A DNA stretch of 64,000 bases. Origin: Caldilineaceae bacterium. Lineage in GTDB: Bacteria; Chloroflexota; Anaerolineae; Caldilineales; Caldilineaceae. The DNA lies in NCBI GenBank assembly GCA_020846635.1, contig JADLDO010000064.1:186001-250000 (forward strand). Direction: 5' to 3'. Position 1 is the stretch's first letter. Each line of letters starts with the position of its first letter. The translations under genes were made by a program, and so were the position numbers. Below are positions 39,274-49,080 of this stretch, one piece after another. Below the pieces are notes generated by a model. That model ran no database searches. It saw only the letters and a program-made list of their open reading frames with translations, and had not been told where the DNA came from.

Positions 39274-42219
39274 ATGATGCAGTTCTTTGCACGCATCCTT
39301 GCGATTTTCGCCGTCGCCGCGCGACGGCTTGTGGCCCAGCAAGGGCTGGCGATTTCTACGGCCATTGGCCTCGTCGCGTCAGTCGCCATCGTCATGAGCA
39401 TCCCGCTCTATAGCGATGCCGTCTATTATCAGGTGCTCCAAAATGAGCTCACGCGCCCGGCCAGCGAAGGAGAAATCCAGCGCCCGCCCTTTGCCTTTAT
39501 GTTTCGCTATGTCGGCTCGCTCTACGGTCTATTAGAGTGGGACGATATAGCGGACGTAGATGAATATCTTTGGAACCGGGGTCCCGACCTTTTAGGATTG
39601 CCGAGCGTTCTCAAAGTGCGCTACTTCCGTACGGATAACTTCCGCCTCTTTCCGGCCTCGGATGCAGCCTACGCAGATGTACGCGATCCCCTTGCCTGGA
39701 TCAACTTCTCCACTGCGACCGATTTCGCTGACAAGATCACCCTCCTCGAAGGGGCCATGCCCGCGGTTGCGGATTCTGACCCCGCATCGCCGATGGAGAT
39801 CCTGGTCAATGTCGCCATGGCCGATGAATTCGGCGTGCAGGTTGGCGAGGAGTTCATCACCTTCCGCCGGTCAGAAAAAGAAGGTTCGCAGCGCACCGTC
39901 CAAGTCCCGGTACGCGTCGCAGGCATTTGGCAAGCCGCCAACCCCGCCGATCCCTACTGGTTCTACCGGCAATCTGTCTTTGAGGGGCAATTCTTCATCC
40001 CCGAAGATAGCTTTCGCTTACGTCTAGTTCCTCTGCTCGATGATGAGGTTGCACAAGCCCTCTGGTATTTTGTGCAAGACGGCTCAGAGGTCAGTTCGGA
40101 CGATGTCGGCTGGCTCTTGGGCAACATCACCTTCCTGCAACAACAGGCAGCTTCTATCCTGCCCAACACGCGGCTGGAAGTCTCACCTTTTGATGCATTA
40201 GTGCGCTATCGACGCTCTTCTGGCGTGCTCAACGTCTTGCTCTATGCCTTCAGCATCCCGATCATTGGCTTGATGCTGGCCTTTATTGGCCTCGTGGTAG
40301 GGTTGGCTGTCAGCCGCCAGCGCAACGAAATCGCTGTCTTGCGCAGCCGCGGAGCCACGGTTCTTCAAGTGCTGGGCATTGCCGCGCTGGAAGCCCTGCT
40401 GCTGGGTCTGGTTGCGCTGGCAGCGGGCGTTCCTGCCAGCGAGCAGATCGCAAAGACCATCGGCGCAACACGCAGCTTCCTCAACTTTACGATTCTGGAC
40501 ACGGCTCTGCGCGTGGATATGACGATGGCGACCCTGCGCTTTGGCCTGGTTGCTGTGGTCATCACGATGGTGGCACAGGTCTTTCCGTCGCTGGGAGCCT
40601 CGCGCCACACCATTATCAGCTATAAACGCGAGCAGGGGCGCACCGTCAAGGCCCCGTGGTGGCAGCGCGCCTGGCTGGATGTTCTGCTGCTGATTCCGGC
40701 AGCCTATGGCACCTACTTGCTGCAACAACAAGGCAGCGTGGTCGTGCCTGGCGCAACCACAGGCAGCCCCTTTGGCAATCCCCTACTCTTCCTCATCCCG
40801 GCCTTGGGCGCGTTGGCGCTAACGCTCGTTGTCTTGCGCATATTGCCCTATATTATGGCGGGCATCGCCTGGATTGCCGCCAAAACTACCAGTGTGGGCT
40901 TTCTGCTTGCCACACGCTACCTTGCCCGTGACCCAGCCTTCTACACAGCGCCGCTGGTCTTGCTGATTCTGACGCTGAGTCTCTCGACCTTTACCGCATC
41001 GCTGGCACAGACGTTGGACGCACACCTGCATGACCAGACCTACTATCAAATCGGGGCCGATGCGCTCTTGGTAGAACTCGGTCAGACCACCACGACTTCG
41101 ACCGGCTCCGGCGAGACTGCTTCCGGCACGACCGACACCGCTGCTGCGCCAGCCGCCACCGGCACCACAGGAGCCGCCGGCCAGTCAGCCATCAGCGAAG
41201 ACCGCTGGGTCTTTGTGCCTGTCTCCGAACATCTCAATGTACCCGAAATTGAGGCGGCGGCGCGCATTGGTGACTTCTCAGCCAGCGTTCAGGCCCAGGG
41301 GAACTGGACCAATGCCCGCTTTATCGGCATCGACCGTCTGGATTTCCCGAAGGTTGCCTATTGGCGGCATGATTTCGCCACAGCCAGCCTCGGCTCATTG
41401 ATGAATTCGCTGGCGATTGCACCGGATGGCATCCTGCTCTATCGCGACTTTATGCTGGCGAACTCCATCGCCGTTGGCGACCCCATTCAAATTCGCGTGA
41501 CCAGCTATGGGCAGCGTGCCGAAATGACCATGATCGTGGTCGGTGATTTTATCCATTTCCCGACCTGGTATCCCACAGCAGAGGACGCAGTGCCCCTCAT
41601 GGTGGGTAATCTCGACCACTACTTTGAAATGGCCGGCGGCGAGGTTCCCTACAATGTGCTTGTCAAGACCGATCCCCGCGCCAATATGCAAGAAGTCGTG
41701 CGTGACCTGCGCGAATATGACATTACTGTGCTGGATGTACGCAGCAGCCGCCAACGCATTGCCGATGAACAGCGCAAACCGGAGCGTCAGGGATTATTTG
41801 GTGTCCTCTCTGTCGGCTTCCTGGCTGCGGCTTTGCTCACGGTGCTGGGCTTCTTCCTCTATGCGCTCTTCTCATTCCGGCGACGATTTATCGAGCTAGG
41901 CACGTTACGTGCCATCGGCCTCTCTCCGGGTCAAATGACCGCATTCCTGGCATGGGAGTTGGCCTTTCTCGTCCTGCTCGGTTTGGGAGCCGGGACCGTC
42001 CTGGGCACACTTGTCAGCAATCTCTATATTCCCTATTTGCAGGTAGGCAATACACCGCAGTCCATGACGCCGCCCTTCTTGGTGGAGATTGCGTGGCCTG
42101 CCATCACCCGCATCTATCTACTCTTCGGCACCCTCTTCGTGGTGGCGTTGAGCGTCCTAGCGGCCCTTCTACTGCGTATGAAGATTTTCCAGGCCATCAA
42201 ACTGGGCGAAACCGTCTAG
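39274..42219 (+). CDS. Large FtsX/MacB-type ABC transporter permease
   Basis: A 981-residue permease with two FtsX/MacB core modules. There is an N-terminal helix (~15-35), an extracytoplasmic domain, then helices around residues 320-430, a second block of helices around ~465-560, another extracytoplasmic domain, and a final helical bundle (~850-980). The duplicated architecture is that of FtsX-like permeases that carry both halves in one chain. Between the modules lies a 35-residue Thr/Ser/Gly/Ala low-complexity stretch (bases ~41087-41190), probably a flexible loop. It is the membrane partner of the adjoining lipoprotein and ATPases; cargo (lipid, peptide or lipoprotein) is unknown. Confidence 0.87.
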   Translation: MMQFFARILAIFAVAARRLVAQQGLAISTAIGLVASVAIVMSIPLYSDAVYYQVLQNELTRPASEGEIQRPPFAFMFRYVGSLYGLLEWDDIADVDEYLWNRGPDLLGLPSVLKVRYFRTDNFRLFPASDAAYADVRDPLAWINFSTATDFADKITLLEGAMPAVADSDPASPMEILVNVAMADEFGVQVGEEFITFRRSEKEGSQRTVQVPVRVAGIWQAANPADPYWFYRQSVFEGQFFIPEDSFRLRLVPLLDDEVAQALWYFVQDGSEVSSDDVGWLLGNITFLQQQAASILPNTRLEVSPFDALVRYRRSSGVLNVLLYAFSIPIIGLMLAFIGLVVGLAVSRQRNEIAVLRSRGATVLQVLGIAALEALLLGLVALAAGVPASEQIAKTIGATRSFLNFTILDTALRVDMTMATLRFGLVAVVITMVAQVFPSLGASRHTIISYKREQGRTVKAPWWQRAWLDVLLLIPAAYGTYLLQQQGSVVVPGATTGSPFGNPLLFLIPALGALALTLVVLRILPYIMAGIAWIAAKTTSVGFLLATRYLARDPAFYTAPLVLLILTLSLSTFTASLAQTLDAHLHDQTYYQIGADALLVELGQTTTTSTGSGETASGTTDTAAAPAATGTTGAAGQSAISEDRWVFVPVSEHLNVPEIEAAARIGDFSASVQAQGNWTNARFIGIDRLDFPKVAYWRHDFATASLGSLMNSLAIAPDGILLYRDFMLANSIAVGDPIQIRVTSYGQRAEMTMIVVGDFIHFPTWYPTAEDAVPLMVGNLDHYFEMAGGEVPYNVLVKTDPRANMQEVVRDLREYDITVLDVRSSRQRIADEQRKPERQGLFGVLSVGFLAAALLTVLGFFLYALFSFRRRFIELGTLRAIGLSPGQMTAFLAWELAFLVLLGLGAGTVLGTLVSNLYIPYLQVGNTPQSMTPPFLVEIAWPAITRIYLLFGTLFVVALSVLAALLLRMKIFQAIKLGETV

Positions 42220-42246
42220 GGCGAAGCCGATTACGGAGTTTTATAC

Positions 42247-43281
42247 ATGTCTGAGCCTTTCATTCAATGCGAAAATCTTGTCAAGATTTTCCAAGTTGCC
42301 GGCCTTGAGATGGTCGCCCTGCAAGGGCTAAACCTAACCATCGAAAAAGGGGAGCTTGTCGGCATCATCGGGGCAAGTGGTAGCGGCAAGTCAACGCTGA
42401 TGAACATTCTGGGCGGTCTCGACCGGCCCACAGCCGGTAAGATTCGTGTCGACGGCCATGACCTGCTCAAGATGCCCGACGGACAGCTTAACAAGTACCG
42501 ACGAGAGAAGGTCGGCTTCGTCTGGCAGCAGAGCACGCGTAACCTTGTTCCCTACCTGAACGCCATCCGCAATGTCATGCTGCCCATGACCTTGAACGGC
42601 GTGACCGGCAAGGAGAAGGAAAGGCGCGCTGAAGAGTTGCTCGACATCGTTGGTCTTTCATTACGCAAGCATCACCATCTGCCTGAGCTTTCGGGTGGTG
42701 AGCAGCAGCGCGTTGCCATTGCCGTGGCCCTTGCCAACAATCCTACGCTGCTCCTGGCCGACGAGCCAACAGGCGAAGTAGACTCGACCACGGCGAAGGC
42801 AATCTATCGTACCTTTCAGACCCTAAGCCGTGATCTCCACATCACCACGCTTATCGTCAGCCATGATCGCACCATCGCGCGCCATGTGGATCGCGTTGTG
42901 GGCATCCGCGACGGCATGCTCGCCAGCGAAACCATTCGCCAAACGGCTGAAACCAACGGCGCAAGTAACGGTGTCCATGGTGAAAGCCATGATGAAGAAG
43001 ATCACAAATATGCCGAGCTGGTCGTTCTGGATCGCGCAGGACGCATCCATGTACCCCACGAATACCTGGATCAATTCAACATCAAGGGTCACGCCCAACT
43101 TGAAATTACCGCCGAGGGCATCCTCATCCGCCAAGCCGCGCAAACCGTCACTGAACAAGTCCAAGTGGATGGCGACAGCGGCAAAATGCGCCATATGGGG
43201 CATGCAGGTGCAATGACCGTCCAGCGCGAGAAGGGCAAAGGCGGCTTCTTAAACCGCTTCCGCCGCAATAAGGATGATTAA
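42247..43281 (+). CDS. ABC transporter ATPase with C-terminal AbrB-like segment
   Basis: A 344-residue ATPase of the MacB/LolD group. Walker [10 protein letters not shown] (~residues 39-47), signature [10 protein letters not shown], Walker [14 protein letters not shown] and the switch His in VSHDRT are intact within the first ~225 residues. Residues ~258-293 form an extra segment [15 protein letters not shown] followed by [10 protein letters not shown], which has the look of an AbrB/MazE swapped-hairpin domain, and the last ~50 residues are basic. Extra C-terminal domains of this kind are unusual in LolD-type ATPases and could sense or tether. Upstream permease gap 27 bases. Confidence 0.88.
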   Translation: MSEPFIQCENLVKIFQVAGLEMVALQGLNLTIEKGELVGIIGASGSGKSTLMNILGGLDRPTAGKIRVDGHDLLKMPDGQLNKYRREKVGFVWQQSTRNLVPYLNAIRNVMLPMTLNGVTGKEKERRAEELLDIVGLSLRKHHHLPELSGGEQQRVAIAVALANNPTLLLADEPTGEVDSTTAKAIYRTFQTLSRDLHITTLIVSHDRTIARHVDRVVGIRDGMLASETIRQTAETNGASNGVHGESHDEEDHKYAELVVLDRAGRIHVPHEYLDQFNIKGHAQLEITAEGILIRQAAQTVTEQVQVDGDSGKMRHMGHAGAMTVQREKGKGGFLNRFRRNKDD

Positions 43282-43341
43282 AGTGAGTCCATTGCCGGAA
43301 CGTGATCGAGTACGTGATGTAGTGAATGAAGGAGATGCACA

Positions 43342-44157
43342 TTGGCGTTCATGAACGGCAAAGCAAATGGCACAGCAAACGGTACGCCGTCGCAGCCACA
43401 AAACAGCGCACCCGCGCCTTCGACTCAGACGCCCATCGTTGAAACCATTGACCTTTGGCGTGTCTACAGGTTGGGCGATTTAGAGATCCCTGCTCTGCGC
43501 GGGTTGAACCTAACGATTGGTGTCGGCGAATTAATCGCGCTCAAGGGACGGTCGGGCAGCGGCAAGACAACATTGCTCAACTGTCTGGGCGGCTTAGACA
43601 AACCCACCAAAGGCCAAATTCGTATCTCAGGGGAAGAAATCGGCAACTGGAACGAGAACAAACTGACGAAGTGGCGACGCCACCAGTTGGGTTTCATCTT
43701 CCAGTCACTGGGTCTATTGCCCGCGCTCTCCGCCTATGAAAATGTTGAATTGATGCTGCGCATGATCGGTGTACGCGGCCAAGAGCGTCACAAGCGCACC
43801 ATTGAATGTCTGGATATGGTCGGCCTCACCAAATGGATGGATCACCGTCCCTATGAAATGTCCGGTGGTCAGCAGCAGCGTGTCGCCGTGGCGCGCGCCC
43901 TTGCCAACCGCCCGCGCCTCATCCTCGCCGACGAACCGACTGGCGAGTTGGACAGCAAAACCGGCTCAGAAATGATGAATCTCTTTCGTTCCGTCGTGCG
44001 TGAGAACAACGTCACCATGCTGATGGCGACCCATGACAACGCCGTGGATGACCATGTGGACAAGGTGCTGCACCTGCGCGATGGCCGCGTTGTCACCAAA
44101 GAAGAATTCAACGCCGAGGCAGAGCCGGAAGCCGAACTCGCCGAAGCCACTGCCTAA
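43342..44157 (+). CDS. Second ABC transporter ATPase of the MacB/LolD type
   Basis: A 271-residue ATPase with Walker A GRSGSGKTT, Q-loop FIFQSLGLLPALS, signature MSGGQQQRVAVA and Walker [14 protein letters not shown]. It lacks the extra segment of the preceding ATPase; the first ~25 residues are an Asn/Ala/Pro/Thr-rich extension. TTG at 43342 with GGAG seven bases upstream is favoured over ATG at 43351, whose spacing would be too long. Two different ATPases in one operon suggest a heterodimer driving the large permease, or use of one by another permease. C-terminal tail is acidic (EAEPEAELAE). Confidence 0.88.
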   Translation: MAFMNGKANGTANGTPSQPQNSAPAPSTQTPIVETIDLWRVYRLGDLEIPALRGLNLTIGVGELIALKGRSGSGKTTLLNCLGGLDKPTKGQIRISGEEIGNWNENKLTKWRRHQLGFIFQSLGLLPALSAYENVELMLRMIGVRGQERHKRTIECLDMVGLTKWMDHRPYEMSGGQQQRVAVARALANRPRLILADEPTGELDSKTGSEMMNLFRSVVRENNVTMLMATHDNAVDDHVDKVLHLRDGRVVTKEEFNAEAEPEAELAEATA

Positions 44158-44193
44158 GTTCACATCCCTTATCGCACACTCCTTGAGGCATCC

Positions 44194-45288
44194 ATGAGCA
44201 AAATCGGCATCATCGGCTGTGGCACAATCAGTGGCATCTACTTAAAATCGCCGTCGCTCTTTCCCATCCTCGACATCGTCGCCTGCGCCGACCTGGATCG
44301 CTCCCGCGCCGAAGCCAAAGCCGAGGAGTTCGGTATCCAGGCGCTGAGCGTGGAGCAACTGCTCGCGCACCCGGAAATCGAGATCATCCTCAATCTCACC
44401 ATCCCCGCGGCCCATGCCGAAGTCGCCCAGGCCGCGGTGGCGCATGGCAAATCGGTCTACAGCGAAAAGCCCCTGGCGTTGAACACAGCCGATGGCAAGC
44501 AACTCCTTGAGGCAGCAGAGGCCGCGGGTGTACGCGTCGGCTGCGCGCCCGATACCTTCCTGGGGGGTGGTCTCCAGACATGCCGCAAGCTCATTGACGA
44601 CGGTTGGATTGGCACACCTGTCGCGGCTACAGCCTTCATGATGTCACATGGTCATGAACATTGGCATCCCAGCCCAGAATTCTACTATCAGCGCGGGGGC
44701 GGCCCGATGTTTGACATGGGCCCCTACTACCTGACTGCGCTTGTATCACTGCTCGGCCCCGTCGGGCGCGTGACAGGGGCCACCCGCACCACCTTCCCAG
44801 AGCGCACCATCACCAGCCAACCCAAGCATGGGCAGAAGATCACGGTGGAAATCCCCACCCATGTGGTCGGCGTCCTCGATTTTGCCCAGGGCCCTATTGC
44901 CACCATCATCACAACCTTTGATGTCTGGTCGGCAGAGCTTCCGCGCATCGAAATCTATGGCACACATGGCACGTTGAGCGTGCCCGACCCGAACACCTTT
45001 GGCGGCCCTGTGCGCCTGCGCCGTGCGGGCAGCAGCGAATGGCAAGAGATCCCCATCCCCTTCCACTATACCGCCAACAGCCGGGGCATAGGCGTGGCAG
45101 ATATGGCCCATGCGCTGCGTAGCGGTCGCGCCCACCGCGCCAGTGGCGACCTGGCCTTCCATGTCCTCGAGATCATGGAATCCATCCATACCGCCTCGGA
45201 CCAGGGGCAGCATCAGCCGCTCACCAGCACCGTACCCCTGCCTGCGCCATTCCCACTAGACCTGCCACTCGGCATCCTAGATGAATAA
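44194..45288 (+). CDS. Gfo/Idh/MocA-family oxidoreductase
   Basis: A 364-residue NAD(P)-dependent dehydrogenase. The dinucleotide motif is [11 protein letters not shown] (4-14), and the conserved EKP lysine motif (YSEKPLALN) lies near residue 90. The C-terminal alpha/beta domain carries a His-rich GHEHWHP around residue 150 and Gly-rich [11 protein letters not shown], common in this family. It would oxidise or reduce a sugar, inositol or related polyol. A palindrome (45303-45333) separates it from the next Gfo/Idh/MocA gene. Confidence 0.92.
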   Translation: MSKIGIIGCGTISGIYLKSPSLFPILDIVACADLDRSRAEAKAEEFGIQALSVEQLLAHPEIEIILNLTIPAAHAEVAQAAVAHGKSVYSEKPLALNTADGKQLLEAAEAAGVRVGCAPDTFLGGGLQTCRKLIDDGWIGTPVAATAFMMSHGHEHWHPSPEFYYQRGGGPMFDMGPYYLTALVSLLGPVGRVTGATRTTFPERTITSQPKHGQKITVEIPTHVVGVLDFAQGPIATIITTFDVWSAELPRIEIYGTHGTLSVPDPNTFGGPVRLRRAGSSEWQEIPIPFHYTANSRGIGVADMAHALRSGRAHRASGDLAFHVLEIMESIHTASDQGQHQPLTSTVPLPAPFPLDLPLGILDE

Positions 45289-45302
45289 CATCGTAATTTA
45301 CC

Positions 45303-45333
45303 CCCTCCCGGAGGCTTCGAGCTTCCGGGAGGG
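45303..45333. repeat. Repeated intergenic palindrome, copy 3
   Basis: CCCTCCCGGAGGC (45303-45315) and GCTTCCGGGAGGG (45321-45333) form an almost perfect stem around TTCGA. The core TTCCGGGAGGG is a variant of that in copies 1 and 2. It lies 14 bases after a Gfo/Idh/MocA gene. Confidence 0.75.
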
Positions 45334-45361
45334 TCGCTCAAGTTGACCTTTAACCTACGCC

Positions 45362-46360
45362 ATGCCCACTGACAACTCCCACCCCCTACGCATCGGCATC
45401 CTCGGTGCTGCCAAAATTGCCCCACGCGCCATCCTTGCGCCCGCACGCAGCACTGCTGATGCCGCGGTTGTCGCCATCGCCGCGCGCGACTCCCAGCGCG
45501 GCAGCGCCTTTGCCCAACGCCACCAGATCCCGTGCGTCCACACTTCCTATGCCGACCTAATCGCCGACCCTGACATTGACGCGATCTACAACCCCCTGCC
45601 CAACAGCCTCCATGCCGAGTGGAGCATCCGCGCCCTTGAAGCGGGCAAGCACGTTCTCTGCGAAAAACCGATTGCCTCCAACGCCGCGCAAGCCGCGGAG
45701 ATGGCAGCAGTTGCCCAGCGTACGGGCAAAGTCCTCATGGAAGCATTTCATTACCGCTATCACCCCCTCATGGCGCGCATCCTCGCCATCCTACAGAGCG
45801 GGGAACTCGGCACAATCCGCCACATCGAAACCGTGATGTGCATTCCCCTCTATCGCTATTGGGATATTCGCTGGCGGCATGAACTAGGCGGCGGTGCGCT
45901 CATGGATGTCGGCTGCTACACCATCCACCTCCTACGCACACTTGCAGGAGCCGAGCCAACCGTCACCCAAGCGCGCGCCTGGCTGCGCTCCCCACAAGTG
46001 GACCGCGCCGTAGATGCTCATTTCACCTTTGCCACTGGATCAACAGGACGCATCTACTGCTCCATGTGGTCGCCAACGCTCCTCAAATATGGCGCAAAGG
46101 TGATTGGCGATCAGGGTGAACTGCACATACACAACCCCTACCTGCCCCACTACTACCACCGGCTCATCGTCCACAGCCCGGCAGGCAAACGCAGCGAGCA
46201 AGTCGAAAAGACGCCCACCTATGACCACCAACTCGCCGCCTTCATCCAAGCAGTACAGACCGGCACACCCTTTCCCACGAATATGACCGATGCCATTGCT
46301 AACATGCGCGTGATTGACGCTATCTATGAAGCCGCTGGGCTTAAACCGCGCGGCATCTAG
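45362..46360 (+). CDS. Gfo/Idh/MocA-family oxidoreductase
   Basis: A 332-residue dehydrogenase with the dinucleotide loop IGILGAAKIAP (11-21), YNPLPNSLHAEW, the EKP motif in CEKPIASN, and MEAFHYRYHP, a signature shared by glucose-fructose-oxidoreductase/dimeric dihydrodiol-dehydrogenase-like members. Catalytic His is probably in the DVGCYTIH stretch. Substrate unknown but likely a sugar or xylose/glucose derivative. It follows the previous Gfo/Idh/MocA gene across a palindromic terminator and may have its own promoter. Confidence 0.92.
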   Translation: MPTDNSHPLRIGILGAAKIAPRAILAPARSTADAAVVAIAARDSQRGSAFAQRHQIPCVHTSYADLIADPDIDAIYNPLPNSLHAEWSIRALEAGKHVLCEKPIASNAAQAAEMAAVAQRTGKVLMEAFHYRYHPLMARILAILQSGELGTIRHIETVMCIPLYRYWDIRWRHELGGGALMDVGCYTIHLLRTLAGAEPTVTQARAWLRSPQVDRAVDAHFTFATGSTGRIYCSMWSPTLLKYGAKVIGDQGELHIHNPYLPHYYHRLIVHSPAGKRSEQVEKTPTYDHQLAAFIQAVQTGTPFPTNMTDAIANMRVIDAIYEAAGLKPRGI

Positions 46361-46480
46361 CCAGATGTTGACCACTCTTGATATAATTCTTGATATAATT
46401 GGAGGTATTGGCGGCATATATGGACAGTATGCTATCTGTCGTGCCGAGTCATTCTAAAGACGAACGATAAGGAACCTGCC

Positions 46481-46831
46481 GTGAGCAAACCTGACACGGA
46501 CGAAGAAAAACTGCCCCCCCACTGGGAAAAAGTACAGAGCGCCATTTGGTTGATTGGCCTCGCCATTCTCTTTTGGCGAGGCTGGATCTTCCCCGGCATC
46601 CTCGTCTTGATTGCCATCAGCGCTATAACCCAAGCCGCGCTCTCTGCTTATGTCAAGAACAGGCGCGAGGGCGAGCAGCTTGCCACCACGCGTGAGCTGC
46701 ATCTGCCCGAAAACTGCCCCAAATGCGGAGGGCCACTCAACGCCGCTACAGTGCGCTGGAACGGCAAGCAGAGTGCCATATGTCCCTTCTGTGGATCAAC
46801 CGTCAAAGCGACTGTGACGCCCGTCGTATGA
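46481..46831 (+). CDS. Membrane-anchored zinc-ribbon protein
   Basis: A 116-residue protein. One or two hydrophobic segments span residues ~20-55 (WLIGLAILFWRGWIF and GILVLIAISAITQAA). The C-terminal third is a zinc ribbon with CPKCGG and CPFCGS. GTG start after AAGGA at a 6-base spacing. It overlaps the phosphoesterase start (ATGA), so it is translationally coupled. Zinc-ribbon/TM proteins of this size often regulate or recruit partners at the membrane; no specific function is indicated. Confidence 0.75.
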   Translation: MSKPDTDEEKLPPHWEKVQSAIWLIGLAILFWRGWIFPGILVLIAISAITQAALSAYVKNRREGEQLATTRELHLPENCPKCGGPLNAATVRWNGKQSAICPFCGSTVKATVTPVV

Positions 46832-47733
46832 GCTTTGAACGCTATCTACCTGCCGGCCTTGACCGCGCTGCGTTAGCCGCTGTCGCCGGTCTCATCTCCG
46901 ACACGCATATGCCCCTGCGCCGCCGCACCCTGCCCCCCAATCTCGCCGATGTGCTGGGAGGCGTAGATTTTCTGCTTCATGCGGGTGATGTGGGCGAATT
47001 ATGGGTTTTGGATCAACTCAGCGCCATCGCTCCGGTCTTTGCCGTTCATGGCAATGATGACACCCAGGATGCCCAGCGCGAACTTCCCTTCCAACAGATC
47101 ATCACCATCGCCGGTCAGCGTATCTTGTTGTGGCACAGCCATTTCCCGGATCGAGAGGAGGAAATGGCTTTTCGCAAGGATGACGATCTCTACCGCAGCC
47201 TGCAACGCTCGGTGGATCAAGCGCGCCGCGCCGGGGCAAAAGTCGTGGTCTTTGGGCATTGGCACATCCCCTTAGTCTACCGCGTGGATGAGCTTCTCAT
47301 CGTCAACCCAGGTGCCCTGGCCTCCGGCAACGAATTTACACGCATGTTGGTCAATACCGTTGCCCTTCTCTTTGTGGAACAGAATGGCAACTGCCATGTT
47401 GTGCATATTGACCTTGCCAACCCGGCTGGCCCCTATGCGCCACAGATCGACTGGGATGCTGGATTTATGGTCGCGGGCAATCAATTTGCCAAGTCCATTC
47501 TCGCGCCCGAACTCCGAGGGGCAGGCTATTATCTCAGTACCTACCTAAGCCATTCGGAAATTCTTGCCATCCGCCCACTTTTGGCGGATGCAGCCAGGCC
47601 CATTTGGGAAAAGGGCGAGGGAGAGCTGACTGTCGCTGCGGTCGAAGCGGCCCTGCTCAACGCCACCGCTCTGCCCCCCGAACTCCATGCACGCGTGCAA
47701 GAGCTGTGGCAGAACTGGCGCAATCATCAGTAG
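46828..47733 (+). CDS. Metallophosphoesterase (YfcE/calcineurin-like) with C-terminal extension
   Basis: A 301-residue phosphoesterase with the metal-binding motifs SDTHMP, HAGDVGE, GNDD, WHSHFP and GHWHIP in the family's order. The first ~165 residues match MJ0936/YfcE-type phosphodiesterases; the C-terminal ~100 residues (from about residue 190) are an uncharacterised alpha/beta extension. The start overlaps the zinc-ribbon gene by four bases (ATGA). It probably hydrolyses a phosphodiester or nucleotide in the cytoplasm. Confidence 0.9.
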   Translation: MSFERYLPAGLDRAALAAVAGLISDTHMPLRRRTLPPNLADVLGGVDFLLHAGDVGELWVLDQLSAIAPVFAVHGNDDTQDAQRELPFQQIITIAGQRILLWHSHFPDREEEMAFRKDDDLYRSLQRSVDQARRAGAKVVVFGHWHIPLVYRVDELLIVNPGALASGNEFTRMLVNTVALLFVEQNGNCHVVHIDLANPAGPYAPQIDWDAGFMVAGNQFAKSILAPELRGAGYYLSTYLSHSEILAIRPLLADAARPIWEKGEGELTVAAVEAALLNATALPPELHARVQELWQNWRNHQ

Positions 47734-47787
47734 ACCCAAAACTTCTCGATTCTCACTCCCAACCCTCACAGAAAGGCAGTCATACCC

Positions 47788-49059
47788 ATGCCTGACAAAT
47801 CTTGGTTTCTCCATGACCGCTTTGGCCTCTTTATCCACTGGGGCATCTACTCTGTAGCTGCGCGCCATGAGTGGATCAAGAGTCGCGAGCAGATCAATGA
47901 CGCCGACTATCAAAAATACTTCGATCACTTTGACCCCGATCTCTATGACCCGGCTGCCTGGGCGCAAGAAGCCAAAAACGCAGGCATGAAATACTTCGTC
48001 GTCACCAGTAAGCACCACGATGGTTTCTGCCTCTGGGATTCGGCCATGACCGACTATAAAGCCACCAACACCCCTGCCAAGCGGGACCTGCTTACGCCGA
48101 TGGTCGATGCCTTCCGCAACGAGGGCTTCAAGGTAGGCTTCTATCACTCGGTCATCGACTGGCATCACCCCGAATTCTCGGTTGACGGGTTTCACCCCAT
48201 GCGCGACGATGTGGAATATCGCACCGCCAGCCAAAACCGCGACATCACGAAATATTGTGAATATCTGCACAGCCAAACACGCGAGTTGCTGACGCAGTTC
48301 GGCAAGATCGATCTGATGTGGTTCGATTTTTCCTATTCCAAGCGCGATTGGGGGTGGGCGAAGGGCAAAGGCGCGGCCGAGTGGGATGCAGATCGGCTGA
48401 TCGCGATGGTGCGCGAACTCCAGCCCGACGTACTGATCAACGACCGCTTGGAGATCGGTGGTGATTTCAAGACGCCTGAGCAATACCAGCCCGCCGGGCG
48501 CATGATAGTCAATGGTCAGCCCGTCACCTGGGAAGCGTGCCAGACGCTCAACGGCAGTTGGGGCTATGACCGCGATAATCTGGACTGGAAGCCGGTGGAT
48601 ATGCTGATCCGTATGTTGGTCGATGCAGTCTCCAAAGACGGCAATATGCTGCTCAACGTCGGCCCCAATGCCCGGGGTGAATTTGAACCGCGCGCCCTGG
48701 AACGACTGCGCGACATCGGGGCCTGGCTGCGGCTGCATGGCCGCGCCATCTATGGATGTGGCCTCAGTGACTTCACGCCTCCGCCCGACTGCCGCTTTAC
48801 ACAGAATGGCAACCGGCTCTATCTCCACATCTTTAGCTGGCCCTTCCGCCATCTTCACCTATCTGGGCTTGGCCCACGCGTGGACTATGCCCAGTTTCTG
48901 CACGATGGATCAGAGGTCAAGATGAGCGTCATCGACCCGCACCAGCCCGCCCAGAACACCACGCTCGGCGGCCTATCCAGCGACACGCTCACCCTCGAAC
49001 TCCCTGTCCAACAGCCGGATATTGTGGTCCCTGTCATCGAATTATTCCTCAAGAGCTAA
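47788..49059 (+). CDS. Alpha-L-fucosidase (glycoside hydrolase family 29)
   Basis: A 423-residue GH29 enzyme that removes alpha-linked L-fucose from oligosaccharides by a retaining mechanism. RFGLFIHWG (near 11-19) and YFVVTSKHHDGF are family landmarks, and Asp180 in LMWFDFSY is the probable nucleophile. The length is typical of the short, catalytic-domain form with a C-terminal beta-sandwich. No signal peptide is visible, so it works inside the cell, and the GPH-type symporter 21 bases downstream could bring in the fucosylated substrate. Enolase-superfamily dehydratases nearby might handle fuconate. Confidence 0.94.
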   Translation: MPDKSWFLHDRFGLFIHWGIYSVAARHEWIKSREQINDADYQKYFDHFDPDLYDPAAWAQEAKNAGMKYFVVTSKHHDGFCLWDSAMTDYKATNTPAKRDLLTPMVDAFRNEGFKVGFYHSVIDWHHPEFSVDGFHPMRDDVEYRTASQNRDITKYCEYLHSQTRELLTQFGKIDLMWFDFSYSKRDWGWAKGKGAAEWDADRLIAMVRELQPDVLINDRLEIGGDFKTPEQYQPAGRMIVNGQPVTWEACQTLNGSWGYDRDNLDWKPVDMLIRMLVDAVSKDGNMLLNVGPNARGEFEPRALERLRDIGAWLRLHGRAIYGCGLSDFTPPPDCRFTQNGNRLYLHIFSWPFRHLHLSGLGPRVDYAQFLHDGSEVKMSVIDPHQPAQNTTLGGLSSDTLTLELPVQQPDIVVPVIELFLKS

Positions 49060-49080
49060 GAGTGCGCCCAGGAGCCATCA

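Noticed and set aside
46481-46831. Zinc ribbon of the small membrane protein as a transposase or polymerase subunit
   Set aside because: The CPxCG pairs are followed by a hydrophobic anchor and overlap with a phosphoesterase, and no other motif supports these assignments.
47545-48858. A 437-residue open frame on the - strand opposite the fucosidase gene
   Set aside because: It is antisense to a clear GH29 gene, has no recognisable motif or ribosome-binding site, and results from codon bias of the real gene.
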